Shown here: piece by piece, positions 50,107 through 58,266 of the stretch
Numbering within the stretch: the first letter of the stretch is position 1
How the letters are laid out: every line of letters starts with the position of its first letter
NCBI GenBank assembly: GCA_000010565.1
Contig: AP009389.1
Span: 620,001 to 684,000 of the forward strand
Direction of reading: 5' to 3'
Origin: Pelotomaculum thermopropionicum SI
GTDB taxonomy: Bacteria > Bacillota > Desulfotomaculia > Desulfotomaculales > Pelotomaculaceae
DNA: 64,000 bases
Translations under genes and position numbers: made by a program
Notes under the pieces: model-generated
What the model saw: the letters and a program-made list of their open reading frames with translations, nothing else
Told to the model about the DNA's origin: nothing
The model's database searches: none

Positions 50107-52878
50107 ATGATGCAAAAAAAATTTCTTAACATCAACGGCGTTGCTCACACTTTGATTGTCGATCCGGAAGCCAGCCTGGCCGACGTCCTGCGCGGCCAGC
50201 TTCGCCTGACCGGCACAAAGATCGGCTGCGGCAAGGCCCAGTGCGGCGCCTGCTCTGTTATCATGAACGGCAAGGTAATCATGTCCTGCGCCACCAAAAT
50301 GAAAAGGGTTCCCGATGAGGCCATTATCACCACTATCGAAGGCATCGGCACCCCCACCAACCTGCACGCCCTCCAGATGGCCTGGGTAAAGCACGGCGCC
50401 GCCCAGTGCGGGTTCTGCGCCCCGGGATTTATCGTTTCTGCCAAGGTGCTTCTGGATCAGAACCCCAATCCTACCAGGGAAGAGGTCCGCGACTGGTTCC
50501 AGAAGCACAGGAATGTTTGCCGCTGCACCGGCTACAAGCCTATCGTGGATGCGGTGATGGATGCCGCCCGCCTGATGCGCGGCGAAATTACACCCGAAGC
50601 CCTTGGCTTTAAGATGCCTGCTGACGGCAAGATCTGGGGCACCGACTATCCGCGTCCCTCCGCCATCGGCAAGGCCACCGGCACCATTAACTACGGCTCC
50701 GACCTGGGGCTCAAGATGCCGCCCGGCACCCTGCAGCTCAAGCTGGTCCAGGCTCAGGTTTCTCACGCCAGGATTTTGTCTATTGACACCTCCGAAGCGG
50801 AAAAAATGCCCGGCGTCTACAAGGTCGTTACACATAAAGACGTTAAGGGGAAAAACCGCATCACCGGCCTGATTACCTTCCCGACCAACAAGGGGGACGG
50901 CTGGGACAGGCCTATCCTGTGCGATGAAAAGGTCTTTCAGTTCGGCGACGCCATAGCCATTGTGTGTGCCGACACCGAGGCCAATGCCCAGGCCGCCGTT
51001 GAAAAGGTCAAGGTGGAGCTGGAAGTGCTGCCTCCGTATATGAGCGCACCCGCCGCCATGGCGCCCGATGCTATTGAGATTCACCCCGGCACGCCCAACG
51101 TTTATTTCCGGCAGAATATTGCCAAGGGCGAGGATACCGGGCCCATCATGGAAAAAGCGGACTATGTGGTGGCCATTGAGGATTATTACGTCGGCCGCCA
51201 GCCCCACCTGCCCATCGAGCCTGACGTTGCCGCGGCATATTTTGACGAGCAGGGCCGCCTGGTCATCATGTCCAAGAGCATCGGCCTGGATCTGCACCAC
51301 GCCATGATTGCCCCCGGCCTCGGCATTGAGCCGGAGAAACTGATCCTGGCCCAGTTCCCTGCCGTGGGCGGCACCTTCGGGTATAAATTCAGCCCTACCA
51401 TTGAAGCGCTGGTGGGTGCGGCTGCCATGGCCACCGGCAAGCCGGTTTTCCTGAACTTCAATTACTTCCAGCAGATCACCTACACCGGCAAACGGTCGCC
51501 TTTCTTCATCGACCTTAAATACGGGGCTAACAAGGACGGCAAAATTATTGCCATGGAAAGCAACTGGGCGGTGGACCACGGCCCCTATTCCGAGTTCGGC
51601 GACCTCCTTACTTTGCGTGGCGCTCAGTTCATAGGCGCTGGTTACGGCATTCCGAATATCCGCGGCGCCGGTTACACGGTCTGCACCAACCACGCCTGGG
51701 GTTCCGCCTTCAGGGCTTACGGCTCGCCCCAGAGCTTCTTTGCCTCCGAGTCGCTTATGGATATCCTGGCGGAGAAAATGGGCATTGACCCGCTTGAGCT
51801 GCGCTACAGGAACGTCTACCGGCCCGGCGACACCTCGCCCACCGGACAGCCTCCCGAAGTATACACGCTGCCTCAGATGATCGACATCCTGAGGCCCAAG
51901 TACAAGGCAGCCCTGGAAGAGGCCAGGAGGCTTTCCACGCCCGAGAAGAAGCGCGGCGTCGGGGTGTCAATAGGCATTTACGGGTGCGGTCTGGACGGCC
52001 CGGACAGCGCCGAGGTATGGGTGGAGTTATTGCCTGACGGCAGGGTCCAGGTAAGCACCAACTGGCAGGACCACGGTCAGGGTGCCGACATGGGCCTTCT
52101 CGCAACCTCGCACGAATCGCTCCGGCCGATGGGGATCAAGCCGGAGCAGATTAAGCTGGTGATGAACGATATGGCCGTGGCTCCGGCCGGCGGTCCGGCC
52201 GGCGGAAGCCGCTCCCAGTTTGTCATCGGCAATGCCGTCAAGAACGGCTGCGAGCAACTGCTGAACGCCATGCGGAAACCGGACGGAACCTACCGCACCT
52301 ATGAAGAAATGGTCAGGGAAAATATTCCACTTAAATATGTGGGCAAGTGGACCACTCCCTGCACCCCCTGTGATGAAAACGCTCAGGGCTCGCCCTTTGC
52401 CTCGTACATGTACGGCGTGTTTATGGCCGAAGTGGAGGTTGACACCAGGACCGGCAAGGTTCAGGTTCTGAAGATGACCCTGGTTGCCGACATCGGCAAG
52501 ATTGCCAACAAGACGGTTGTGGACGGGCAGATTTACGGCGGCCTGGCCCAGGGTATCGGCCTGGCGCTTACCGAGGACTTCGAGGACCTCAATAAACATA
52601 CCACCATGGCCGCCTGCGGCATCCCGTACATCAAGGATGTACCGGACAACCTCGAGGTAATTTACGTGGACAGCCCGCGTGAACTGGGCCCGCACGGCGC
52701 TTCCGGCGTGGGCGAACTGCCGCTGACCTCGCCGCATGCCGCCATCGCCAACGCTATTTACAATGCCTGCGGCGTCCGGATTACCCAACTGCCGGCGCTG
52801 CCTGAGAAAATTCTGGCCGGCCTGCAGGGCAAGCAAATCCCGGTTGTGAGAAGGCCGATTAAAAACCCGCCCTTCTAA
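50107..52878 (+). CDS. Molybdenum aldehyde oxidoreductase (Mop type, xanthine oxidase family)
   Basis: 923 residues, ATG start behind AAGGAGTG. The N-terminal [2Fe-2S] domain has Cys 41, 46, 49 and 61; the second has Cys 101, 104, 138 and 140 (CGFC, CRCTGY). Moco-binding blocks are VGGTFGYKFSPTIEAL, NHAWGSAFRAYGSPQSFFAS and the catalytic glutamate GASGVGELPLTSP near 870. There is no FAD domain, as in Desulfovibrio Mop (about 907 residues). It converts aldehydes to acids or the reverse at an MCD-type cofactor with a sulfido ligand. Downstream genes appear to mature that cofactor. Confidence 0.94.
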   Translation: MMQKKFLNINGVAHTLIVDPEASLADVLRGQLRLTGTKIGCGKAQCGACSVIMNGKVIMSCATKMKRVPDEAIITTIEGIGTPTNLHALQMAWVKHGAAQCGFCAPGFIVSAKVLLDQNPNPTREEVRDWFQKHRNVCRCTGYKPIVDAVMDAARLMRGEITPEALGFKMPADGKIWGTDYPRPSAIGKATGTINYGSDLGLKMPPGTLQLKLVQAQVSHARILSIDTSEAEKMPGVYKVVTHKDVKGKNRITGLITFPTNKGDGWDRPILCDEKVFQFGDAIAIVCADTEANAQAAVEKVKVELEVLPPYMSAPAAMAPDAIEIHPGTPNVYFRQNIAKGEDTGPIMEKADYVVAIEDYYVGRQPHLPIEPDVAAAYFDEQGRLVIMSKSIGLDLHHAMIAPGLGIEPEKLILAQFPAVGGTFGYKFSPTIEALVGAAAMATGKPVFLNFNYFQQITYTGKRSPFFIDLKYGANKDGKIIAMESNWAVDHGPYSEFGDLLTLRGAQFIGAGYGIPNIRGAGYTVCTNHAWGSAFRAYGSPQSFFASESLMDILAEKMGIDPLELRYRNVYRPGDTSPTGQPPEVYTLPQMIDILRPKYKAALEEARRLSTPEKKRGVGVSIGIYGCGLDGPDSAEVWVELLPDGRVQVSTNWQDHGQGADMGLLATSHESLRPMGIKPEQIKLVMNDMAVAPAGGPAGGSRSQFVIGNAVKNGCEQLLNAMRKPDGTYRTYEEMVRENIPLKYVGKWTTPCTPCDENAQGSPFASYMYGVFMAEVEVDTRTGKVQVLKMTLVADIGKIANKTVVDGQIYGGLAQGIGLALTEDFEDLNKHTTMAACGIPYIKDVPDNLEVIYVDSPRELGPHGASGVGELPLTSPHAAIANAIYNACGVRITQLPALPEKILAGLQGKQIPVVRRPIKNPPF

Positions 52879-52895
52879 GCCCGATTAAAAGGCTG

Positions 52896-52965
52896 TCAGG
52901 CACCGCCTGATATGATTTCTGCCTAAAACGAACTAAAACGTCTCATGCTTTTAGTTCGTTTTAGG
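52896..52965 (+). terminator. Two inverted repeats between the oxidoreductase and the FAD/Fe-S gene
   Basis: A small TCAGGC/GCCTGA hairpin is followed by a perfect 17-bp inverted repeat (CCTAAAACGAACTAAAA and its complement, 52922-52965) with a 10-base loop and a T-rich tail. It is likely a terminator or attenuator that lowers expression of the downstream genes relative to the oxidoreductase. Confidence 0.65.
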
Positions 52966-53051
52966 TTTCATTTACTTAACTTATTTAACTGCTTTAAAGG
53001 CCGGGGATTTTCCAGCGGCAAAGCTCTCAGGGAAACGGTGGGATTAAATAA

Positions 53052-55382
53052 ATGGACCAGAAAGAACTGCGCGAACTGGAGGACAGGTGTATCCAGGAGT
53101 GCCCTCCGGCATGTGTGACGGCCTGCCCTGTTCATGTTGACGTAAAACTCTTCCTTGCGGAAATGAAAAAGGGTAACTTTGACGGTGCGCTAAAAATTTT
53201 CAGCAGGACGGTCCCGTTTCCGGGAATACTGGGGAGGATTTGCGATCACCCCTGCCAGGATGCGTGCAGGCGGCGGGAAGCAGGAGGCGCCGTCTCAATT
53301 GGTGCACTGGAAAAGGCCTGTGTTCAATTGAGCCCCGCTTTACCCGTCAGGGTCACCCCTCCGCCCAAAAAAAAGGAAAAGATAGCCGTTGTTGGCGGAG
53401 GCTTAAGCGGCTTAACTGCTGCTTTTGATCTGGCCGGAAAGGGGTACGGCGTGACCATTTTCGAGGCAGAAGGGCGCCTGGGAGGCAAACTCTGGGAAAT
53501 ACCGGAGGAGGTCCTGCCGCGGCAGGTTATTAAGGAAGAGATTGGCCTGCTGGAGAAAATGGGGGTTGAGGTCCGCTTAAACACCACAGTTGGGAAGGAC
53601 ATCACCCTGGAAGATCTGGGCAGGGAATTTGATGCCGTATATCTCGGACTTGGGGCCAATCCCAAAGATACGTTGGGGCTGAAGCTGGATCAGCAGGGCC
53701 GGATTGAGGTCCACCCGGTTACTCTGACCACCGGTCACACGGGAGTTTTTGCCGGAGGAGGGCTGCGGGCGGGAGGATTTAAACCGTCCCCGGTGGGCGC
53801 TGTATCCGACGGCAGGCGGGCCGCCGTTTCGATAGACCGTTACCTGCAGAAAGTATCCCTGACCGCCGCCCGGGAAAAGGAAGGGCCTTACCAGACCCGC
53901 CTTTATACCAGCCTCGAGGGTGTAGAGCCGCTCCCGGCGGTTGCCGCAGGCGACCCGGTTCGTGGATACACTCGCGAGGAGGCAATTCGCGAGGCCGGAC
54001 GCTGCCTGCAGTGCCAGTGCCTGGAATGCGTAAAGGCCTGCGAGTATCTGGCCCGCTTCGGCAGTTACCCCAGGCGCTACGTCCGGGAAGTTTACAACAA
54101 TGAGTCCATCGTCATGGGAATGCACCTGGCCAATAAGCTGATCAACTCCTGCAGCCTTTGCGGCCTCTGCCAGGTGATCTGCCCCAACGACTTTCATATG
54201 GGCGAGGTCTGCAAAAAGGCCAGGGAAAGCATGGTCAGCCGGGGGAAAATGCCTCCTTCGGTTCACGACTTTGCCCTCAGGGACATGCAGTTCAGCAACG
54301 GCGAAAAGTTTGCCCTGGTCCGGCCCGACCCGGGCACGGCCGCCGGCGGTTCCGCCTTCTTTCCCGGCTGCCAGTTAAGCGCCTCGGCGCCGGAGTACGT
54401 GGAAAAAGTGTACGCCTACTTGAGGGAAAGAGTGCCTGGAGGGGTTGGACTGGTGTTTCGCTGCTGCGGGGCTCCCGCCGATTGGGCGGGACGGAAGGAT
54501 ATCTTCCTGCAGGGCCGGGAAGAAATTTTGCGTCTGTGGAAGGATATGGGCGAGCCCCGCTTTATCCTGGCCTGTTCCAGTTGCTATCAGGTTTTTAAGA
54601 CCTTCATGCCGGAGATTGAAATTATTTCGCTCTGGGAAATTTACGACCGGCTTGGGCTGCCGCAAGCCCTGCCGGAGGGGAGCCCCAGAACCGTTGCCGT
54701 TCACGATGCCTGCAGCACCAGGCATGAAGAACATATCCACAGGAGCGTGCGGTCGATACTGAAGCGGCTCGGGTACAGCGTCCAGGAGCTGAAATACAGC
54801 GGAGAAAAGACCGGGTGTTGCGGTTACGGCGGGCTGATGACCTTTGCCAACCCGGAACTGGCGGCCCGGGTGGTAGACCGGCGGGCCGGCGAGAGCGGGG
54901 CCGATTACGTGGCCTATTGCGCCATGTGCCGGGACAGGCTTGCCGCGGGAGGGAAGAGGGCCCTGCACCTGCTGGACCTGATTTACGGCGATAATTACGA
55001 CCGGCTTGCCTGCAGGAAGGGGCCCGGCTACTCGCAAAGGCATGAAAACAGGGCCAGGCTTAAAAGGAAAATGCTTAAAGAGGTCTGGGGAGAAGAAGTG
55101 GAGGATAAAAAGGGCTTCGAAACCATTGAGCTGTACATCGGCGACGATATAAGGGAGTTAATGGAAAACCGGCTGATTCTGGTAGAAGACATTCAGAAGG
55201 TAATCGATTACGCCGAAAAGACGGGAAAGAAGCTGTTCAATGAGGATAGCAAGCATTATCTTGCCTGCTACAGGCCTGTCAGCGTTACCTACTGGGTGGA
55301 GTATTCCCCCCAGGGAGCCGGGTACAAAGTATACAATGCTTACAGCCACAGGATGCAAATTATTGAGGAAGTGAAATCATGA
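53052..55382 (+). CDS. FAD oxidoreductase / Fe-S / HdrB-like (CCG domain) fusion protein
   Basis: 776 residues. In order: an N-terminal GltD-like Cys region (Cys 13, 17, 21, 25, then CDHPCQDACRRR); a FAD-binding domain (IAVVGGGLSGLTAAFDLAG near 108, VFAGGGLRAGG); a two-cluster ferredoxin part (CLQCQCLECVKACE, CSLCGLCQVICPND); two CCG domains as in HdrB/GlpC (FPGCQLSA...RCCGAP and HDACSTRH...GCCGYGG...YCAMC); and a C-terminal unit of about 90 residues that I do not recognise. It could pass electrons from the aldehyde oxidoreductase to NAD(P), quinone or a thiol/disulfide. ATG overlap couples it to the next gene. Confidence 0.85.
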   Translation: MDQKELRELEDRCIQECPPACVTACPVHVDVKLFLAEMKKGNFDGALKIFSRTVPFPGILGRICDHPCQDACRRREAGGAVSIGALEKACVQLSPALPVRVTPPPKKKEKIAVVGGGLSGLTAAFDLAGKGYGVTIFEAEGRLGGKLWEIPEEVLPRQVIKEEIGLLEKMGVEVRLNTTVGKDITLEDLGREFDAVYLGLGANPKDTLGLKLDQQGRIEVHPVTLTTGHTGVFAGGGLRAGGFKPSPVGAVSDGRRAAVSIDRYLQKVSLTAAREKEGPYQTRLYTSLEGVEPLPAVAAGDPVRGYTREEAIREAGRCLQCQCLECVKACEYLARFGSYPRRYVREVYNNESIVMGMHLANKLINSCSLCGLCQVICPNDFHMGEVCKKARESMVSRGKMPPSVHDFALRDMQFSNGEKFALVRPDPGTAAGGSAFFPGCQLSASAPEYVEKVYAYLRERVPGGVGLVFRCCGAPADWAGRKDIFLQGREEILRLWKDMGEPRFILACSSCYQVFKTFMPEIEIISLWEIYDRLGLPQALPEGSPRTVAVHDACSTRHEEHIHRSVRSILKRLGYSVQELKYSGEKTGCCGYGGLMTFANPELAARVVDRRAGESGADYVAYCAMCRDRLAAGGKRALHLLDLIYGDNYDRLACRKGPGYSQRHENRARLKRKMLKEVWGEEVEDKKGFETIELYIGDDIRELMENRLILVEDIQKVIDYAEKTGKKLFNEDSKHYLACYRPVSVTYWVEYSPQGAGYKVYNAYSHRMQIIEEVKS

Positions 55383-55591
55383 GCAATCCCCGGGGAAATA
55401 CCGCAAAAACGGCCTGGCAGTGCTTCAGGTGCGGCCTTCCTTTGGTTTTGGGCAAGGTGACCGTTACCTACATGGACAACAAATTTCCCGTGGAACTGTT
55501 TAAATGCCCCGGCTGCGGCCTGGTGCTGGTTCCTGAAGAGATGGCCACCGGGAAAATGGCTGAGGTCGAAAAGACCCTGGAAGACAAATAA
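55379..55591 (+). CDS. Small zinc-ribbon redox protein (DVU_1557-like)
   Basis: 70 residues; the ATG overlaps the previous stop (ATGA). Two CxxC pairs (WQCFRCGLPL and FKCPGCGLVL) surround a beta-hairpin (VTVTYMDNKFPVELF), giving a rubredoxin- or zinc-ribbon-like knuckle. I recall small proteins of this kind next to aldehyde oxidoreductase genes in Desulfovibrio (DVU1557); this is from memory and not checked. It may be an electron carrier or assembly factor for the oxidoreductase. Confidence 0.75.
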   Translation: MSNPRGNTAKTAWQCFRCGLPLVLGKVTVTYMDNKFPVELFKCPGCGLVLVPEEMATGKMAEVEKTLEDK

Positions 55592-55639
55592 CAGGGCTTC
55601 CCGTTTATACACATCTTAATAAATGGGAGGAAGTTTTTC

Positions 55640-56389
55640 ATGGATAAAGCGCCGTCGGCCGGCGCCGGGGAGCGCTGCAGGATCTACGAAAGCGGTGCCC
55701 TGCACAGGGTTACCGGGGATTTCATCAGGCCGGGCGGTATTGTGTTAACCGACCGGGCCCTGAGTTTTTGTTCCTTCCCTCCCGGCGCCAGGGTGCTGGA
55801 TGTAGGGTGCGGTGCGGGCGCCACGGTGGAACACTTGATTACCGTATACAACCTGAATGCCGTAGGGGTAGATCCTTCCCCGGCCCTGCTGGAGCAAGGC
55901 CGCCGGAGGCGCCCCGGCCTGCCGCTGCTGGAGGCCTCCGGGGAGGACCTTCCCTTTGATGACGGAGTTATGGACGGTGTCTTTGCGGAGTGCACCTTAA
56001 GCGTGATGGGAAGCCCTGACAGGGCCCTGGCGGAAATCTGGCGGGTTTTGAAGAAGAGGGGGCTGCTGGTGGTTACCGACGTCTATGCCCGCAACCCGGA
56101 AGGGATTGCAGCACTGCGCCGGCTGCCGCCAGCCGGTTGCCTGACCGGAGCCATGTCCAGGGATGAAATAACGGAAAAAATGAGTTTGCACGGTTTTGAA
56201 ATCCTTCTCTGGGAGGATCATTCCAGACTGCTGGCGGAACTGGCCGCCCGGCTCATCATGGTAAACGGTTCCCTGGATGCGTTGTGGCGCAATTCAGCCT
56301 GTGATGCGGCACAGTGCCTGGAGATCGGGGAGACGGTTAAAAGATCCCGGCCGGGGTATTTCCTGCTGATTGCCGGGAAAAAGGGTTGA
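55640..56389 (+). CDS. SAM-dependent class I methyltransferase (TrsM/DVU_1556-like)
   Basis: 249 residues, ATG start behind GGGAGGAAG. SAM-binding motif I VLDVGCGAGATVEHL, the acidic residue in AVGVDPSPALLEQG, and the EDLPFDDGVMDGVFAECTLS segment place it in the UbiE-like class I fold. The N-terminal ERCRIYESGALHRVTGDFIRPGG is distinctive and precedes the fold. Its substrate is unknown. Its constant company, a radical SAM protein, a C-GCAxxG-C-C protein and an AMP ligase, suggests a step in one dedicated pathway. Confidence 0.8.
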   Translation: MDKAPSAGAGERCRIYESGALHRVTGDFIRPGGIVLTDRALSFCSFPPGARVLDVGCGAGATVEHLITVYNLNAVGVDPSPALLEQGRRRRPGLPLLEASGEDLPFDDGVMDGVFAECTLSVMGSPDRALAEIWRVLKKRGLLVVTDVYARNPEGIAALRRLPPAGCLTGAMSRDEITEKMSLHGFEILLWEDHSRLLAELAARLIMVNGSLDALWRNSACDAAQCLEIGETVKRSRPGYFLLIAGKKG

Positions 56390-56425
56390 AAAGAATTGCT
56401 GGCCGGAAAGGGGCATAAAGCCGGA

Positions 56426-56878
56426 ATGAACGACGAACTGTTTCGCATGATGGAATTGTATCAGCAGGGATTTAATTGCAGCCAGATTTTGCTTCTTCTG
56501 GGGCTGGAGAACCTGGGGAGAAGCAGCCCGGATCTGATCCGGGCTATGACCGGCCTGGGCGGCGGCCTGGGTTTTTCGGGAAAAATCTGCGGGGCGCTGA
56601 CCGGCGGGGTTTGCCTGCTGGGCCTTTATGCCGGCCGTGGGGCGCCGGAGGAAAAAGAGCACGACCGGTTTCTTCTTTTAATCGACGAACTGGTGCAATG
56701 GTTCGAGGGCGAGGCCGGCCGGCTTTACGGCGGAATCAACTGCGCCGATATTTTAGGCGAAGAACTGACCTACAGGGCGGTTACCCCCAAATGCGGTACC
56801 TTAATCGGTAGTACCTACAACAAGGTCAAAGAAATACTGGTTTCCAACGGGATCAATCCCGCCGGTGAAGAGAAATGA
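56426..56878 (+). CDS. C-GCAxxG-C-C family protein (DVU_1555-like)
   Basis: 150 residues from the ATG at 56426; a TTG at 56396 is possible. Conserved cysteines follow the family pattern: FNCSQ, GKICGALTGG (GxCGAxxGG), INCADIL and KCGTLIG. The family is thought to bind a metal or an Fe-S cluster and often lies beside redox enzymes. Its TGA overlaps the ATG of the radical SAM gene, so the two proteins are made together. Confidence 0.8.
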   Translation: MNDELFRMMELYQQGFNCSQILLLLGLENLGRSSPDLIRAMTGLGGGLGFSGKICGALTGGVCLLGLYAGRGAPEEKEHDRFLLLIDELVQWFEGEAGRLYGGINCADILGEELTYRAVTPKCGTLIGSTYNKVKEILVSNGINPAGEEK

Positions 56879-58266
56879 GCGAACAGGCTAAAGTTCTGTC
56901 TAAAACCGAGAGCCTTTGCCCCGACTGCCTCCGCAGGATACCGGCAAAAAGGGTGGCCCGGGGAAATTGCGTGTATCTTGAAAAGGCCTGCCCGGAGCAC
57001 GGCATGTACCGCACAAAGATATGGCAGGGGGAGCCTTCTTTTCAGTCCTGGGTCAGGCCTAAAGTGCCGGCAACGGTCAAGGTTCCCTTTACCGGCATTG
57101 ACCGGGGCTGCCCTTTCGATTGCGGCCTTTGCCCCGCTCACCGCCAGCTTACCTGCTGCGTCCTGCTGGAGGTTACCGGCCGTTGCAACTTAAAGTGCCC
57201 TTTTTGTTTTGCCGGTGCCGGCAACGGCGATGCAGATCCGGACCTGGACACAATCAGAAACTGGTACCGGCGCCTGCTGGATGCCGGAGGGCCGTTCAAC
57301 GTCCAGCTTTCCGGCGGGGAACCCACCCTGCGGGACGACCTGCCCGAACTGGTGGCCCTGGGCCGTTCCATGGGCTTCAGCTATATTCAGCTTAATACCA
57401 ACGGCCTGAGATTGAGCCGGGAGCCGCGGTACCTGGAGTCATTGAAAAAAGCAGGACTTTCTTCGGTTTTCTTGCAGTTCGACGGTACCGAGCAGGAAAT
57501 CCACCGCCGGATGAGGGGCCGCGATTTGCTGGAGGAAAAGCTGGAAGCGGTGCGGCTGTGCGGAGAAACGGGGATCGGAGTGGTCCTGGTGCCTACGGTT
57601 GTACCGGGCATTAACGACCACAATCTGGGGCAGATCATTAAGCTGGCCCTGGAGCTCATGCCGGCGGTGCGGGGCGTTCATTTTCAGCCGGTGAGCTATT
57701 TCGGCCGTTTTCCAGGGACGCCGTCCGACCGGGCGCGGATCACCCTGCCGGAAATTATCTCCGGGATTGAAGCGCAGACTGAGGGCCTGATCAGGGCGGA
57801 AAATTTCCGGCCGCCCGGCTGTGAAAACGCGCTTTGCTCATTTCACGGCAACTTTGTTTTAATGCCGGACGGGAAATTGCTGGCCACCACCAGGCACAAG
57901 CCTCCGGAGAATTGCTGCGGCCGGCCGGAAACGGCAGAAGAAGGGGCCCGCAGGGCGAGAAACTTTGTGGCCGCCCACTGGCCTGCCCCGGAAAGCTCTA
58001 AATGCGGCTGTTCTGAAGATAATAAAGCTGCGGACGGCCTTGACCTCTTTCTGGCCAGGGCCAGGACCCATACCCTTTGCATCTCCGGCATGGCCTTTCA
58101 GGATGTCTGGAATATCGACCTGGAGCGGCTGAAGGACTGCTGCATTCATACCGTGGCCCCCGACGGCAGGATTATCCCCTTTTGTGCCTATAACCTGACC
58201 GGTAAAACCGGCCGGCCGCTCTACCGGGGATGTGAGAGCACATGGCCATCAGGCGGACGCCGCTAG
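56875..58266 (+). CDS. Radical SAM enzyme with Tes-like N-terminus (TrsS-like)
   Basis: 463 residues. The N-terminal zinc/Fe knuckle (LCPDCLRRIPA, Cys 15/18, then CPEHG at 39) and the segment GCPFDCGLCPAH (Cys 79, 83, 86) precede the radical SAM motif CNLKCPFCF (Cys 104, 108, 111). The barrel has LSGGEPTLRDDLPE and NTNGLRL. The C-terminal region holds many more cysteines (CENALCSFHG, NCCG, CGC, DCCIHTVAPDGRIIPFCAYN) for auxiliary clusters. The N-terminal build resembles the archaeal MJ0619/Tes family. In related systems this family is called TrsS and some members contain selenocysteine, from memory. Reaction unknown. Confidence 0.82.
   Translation: MSEQAKVLSKTESLCPDCLRRIPAKRVARGNCVYLEKACPEHGMYRTKIWQGEPSFQSWVRPKVPATVKVPFTGIDRGCPFDCGLCPAHRQLTCCVLLEVTGRCNLKCPFCFAGAGNGDADPDLDTIRNWYRRLLDAGGPFNVQLSGGEPTLRDDLPELVALGRSMGFSYIQLNTNGLRLSREPRYLESLKKAGLSSVFLQFDGTEQEIHRRMRGRDLLEEKLEAVRLCGETGIGVVLVPTVVPGINDHNLGQIIKLALELMPAVRGVHFQPVSYFGRFPGTPSDRARITLPEIISGIEAQTEGLIRAENFRPPGCENALCSFHGNFVLMPDGKLLATTRHKPPENCCGRPETAEEGARRARNFVAAHWPAPESSKCGCSEDNKAADGLDLFLARARTHTLCISGMAFQDVWNIDLERLKDCCIHTVAPDGRIIPFCAYNLTGKTGRPLYRGCESTWPSGGRR

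Noticed and set aside
50047-51693. Long leftward open frame (548 codons) opposite the aldehyde oxidoreductase
   Set aside because: It lies entirely antisense to a well-conserved enzyme gene. Its product is low in recognisable motifs and reflects GC-rich codon structure of the true gene.
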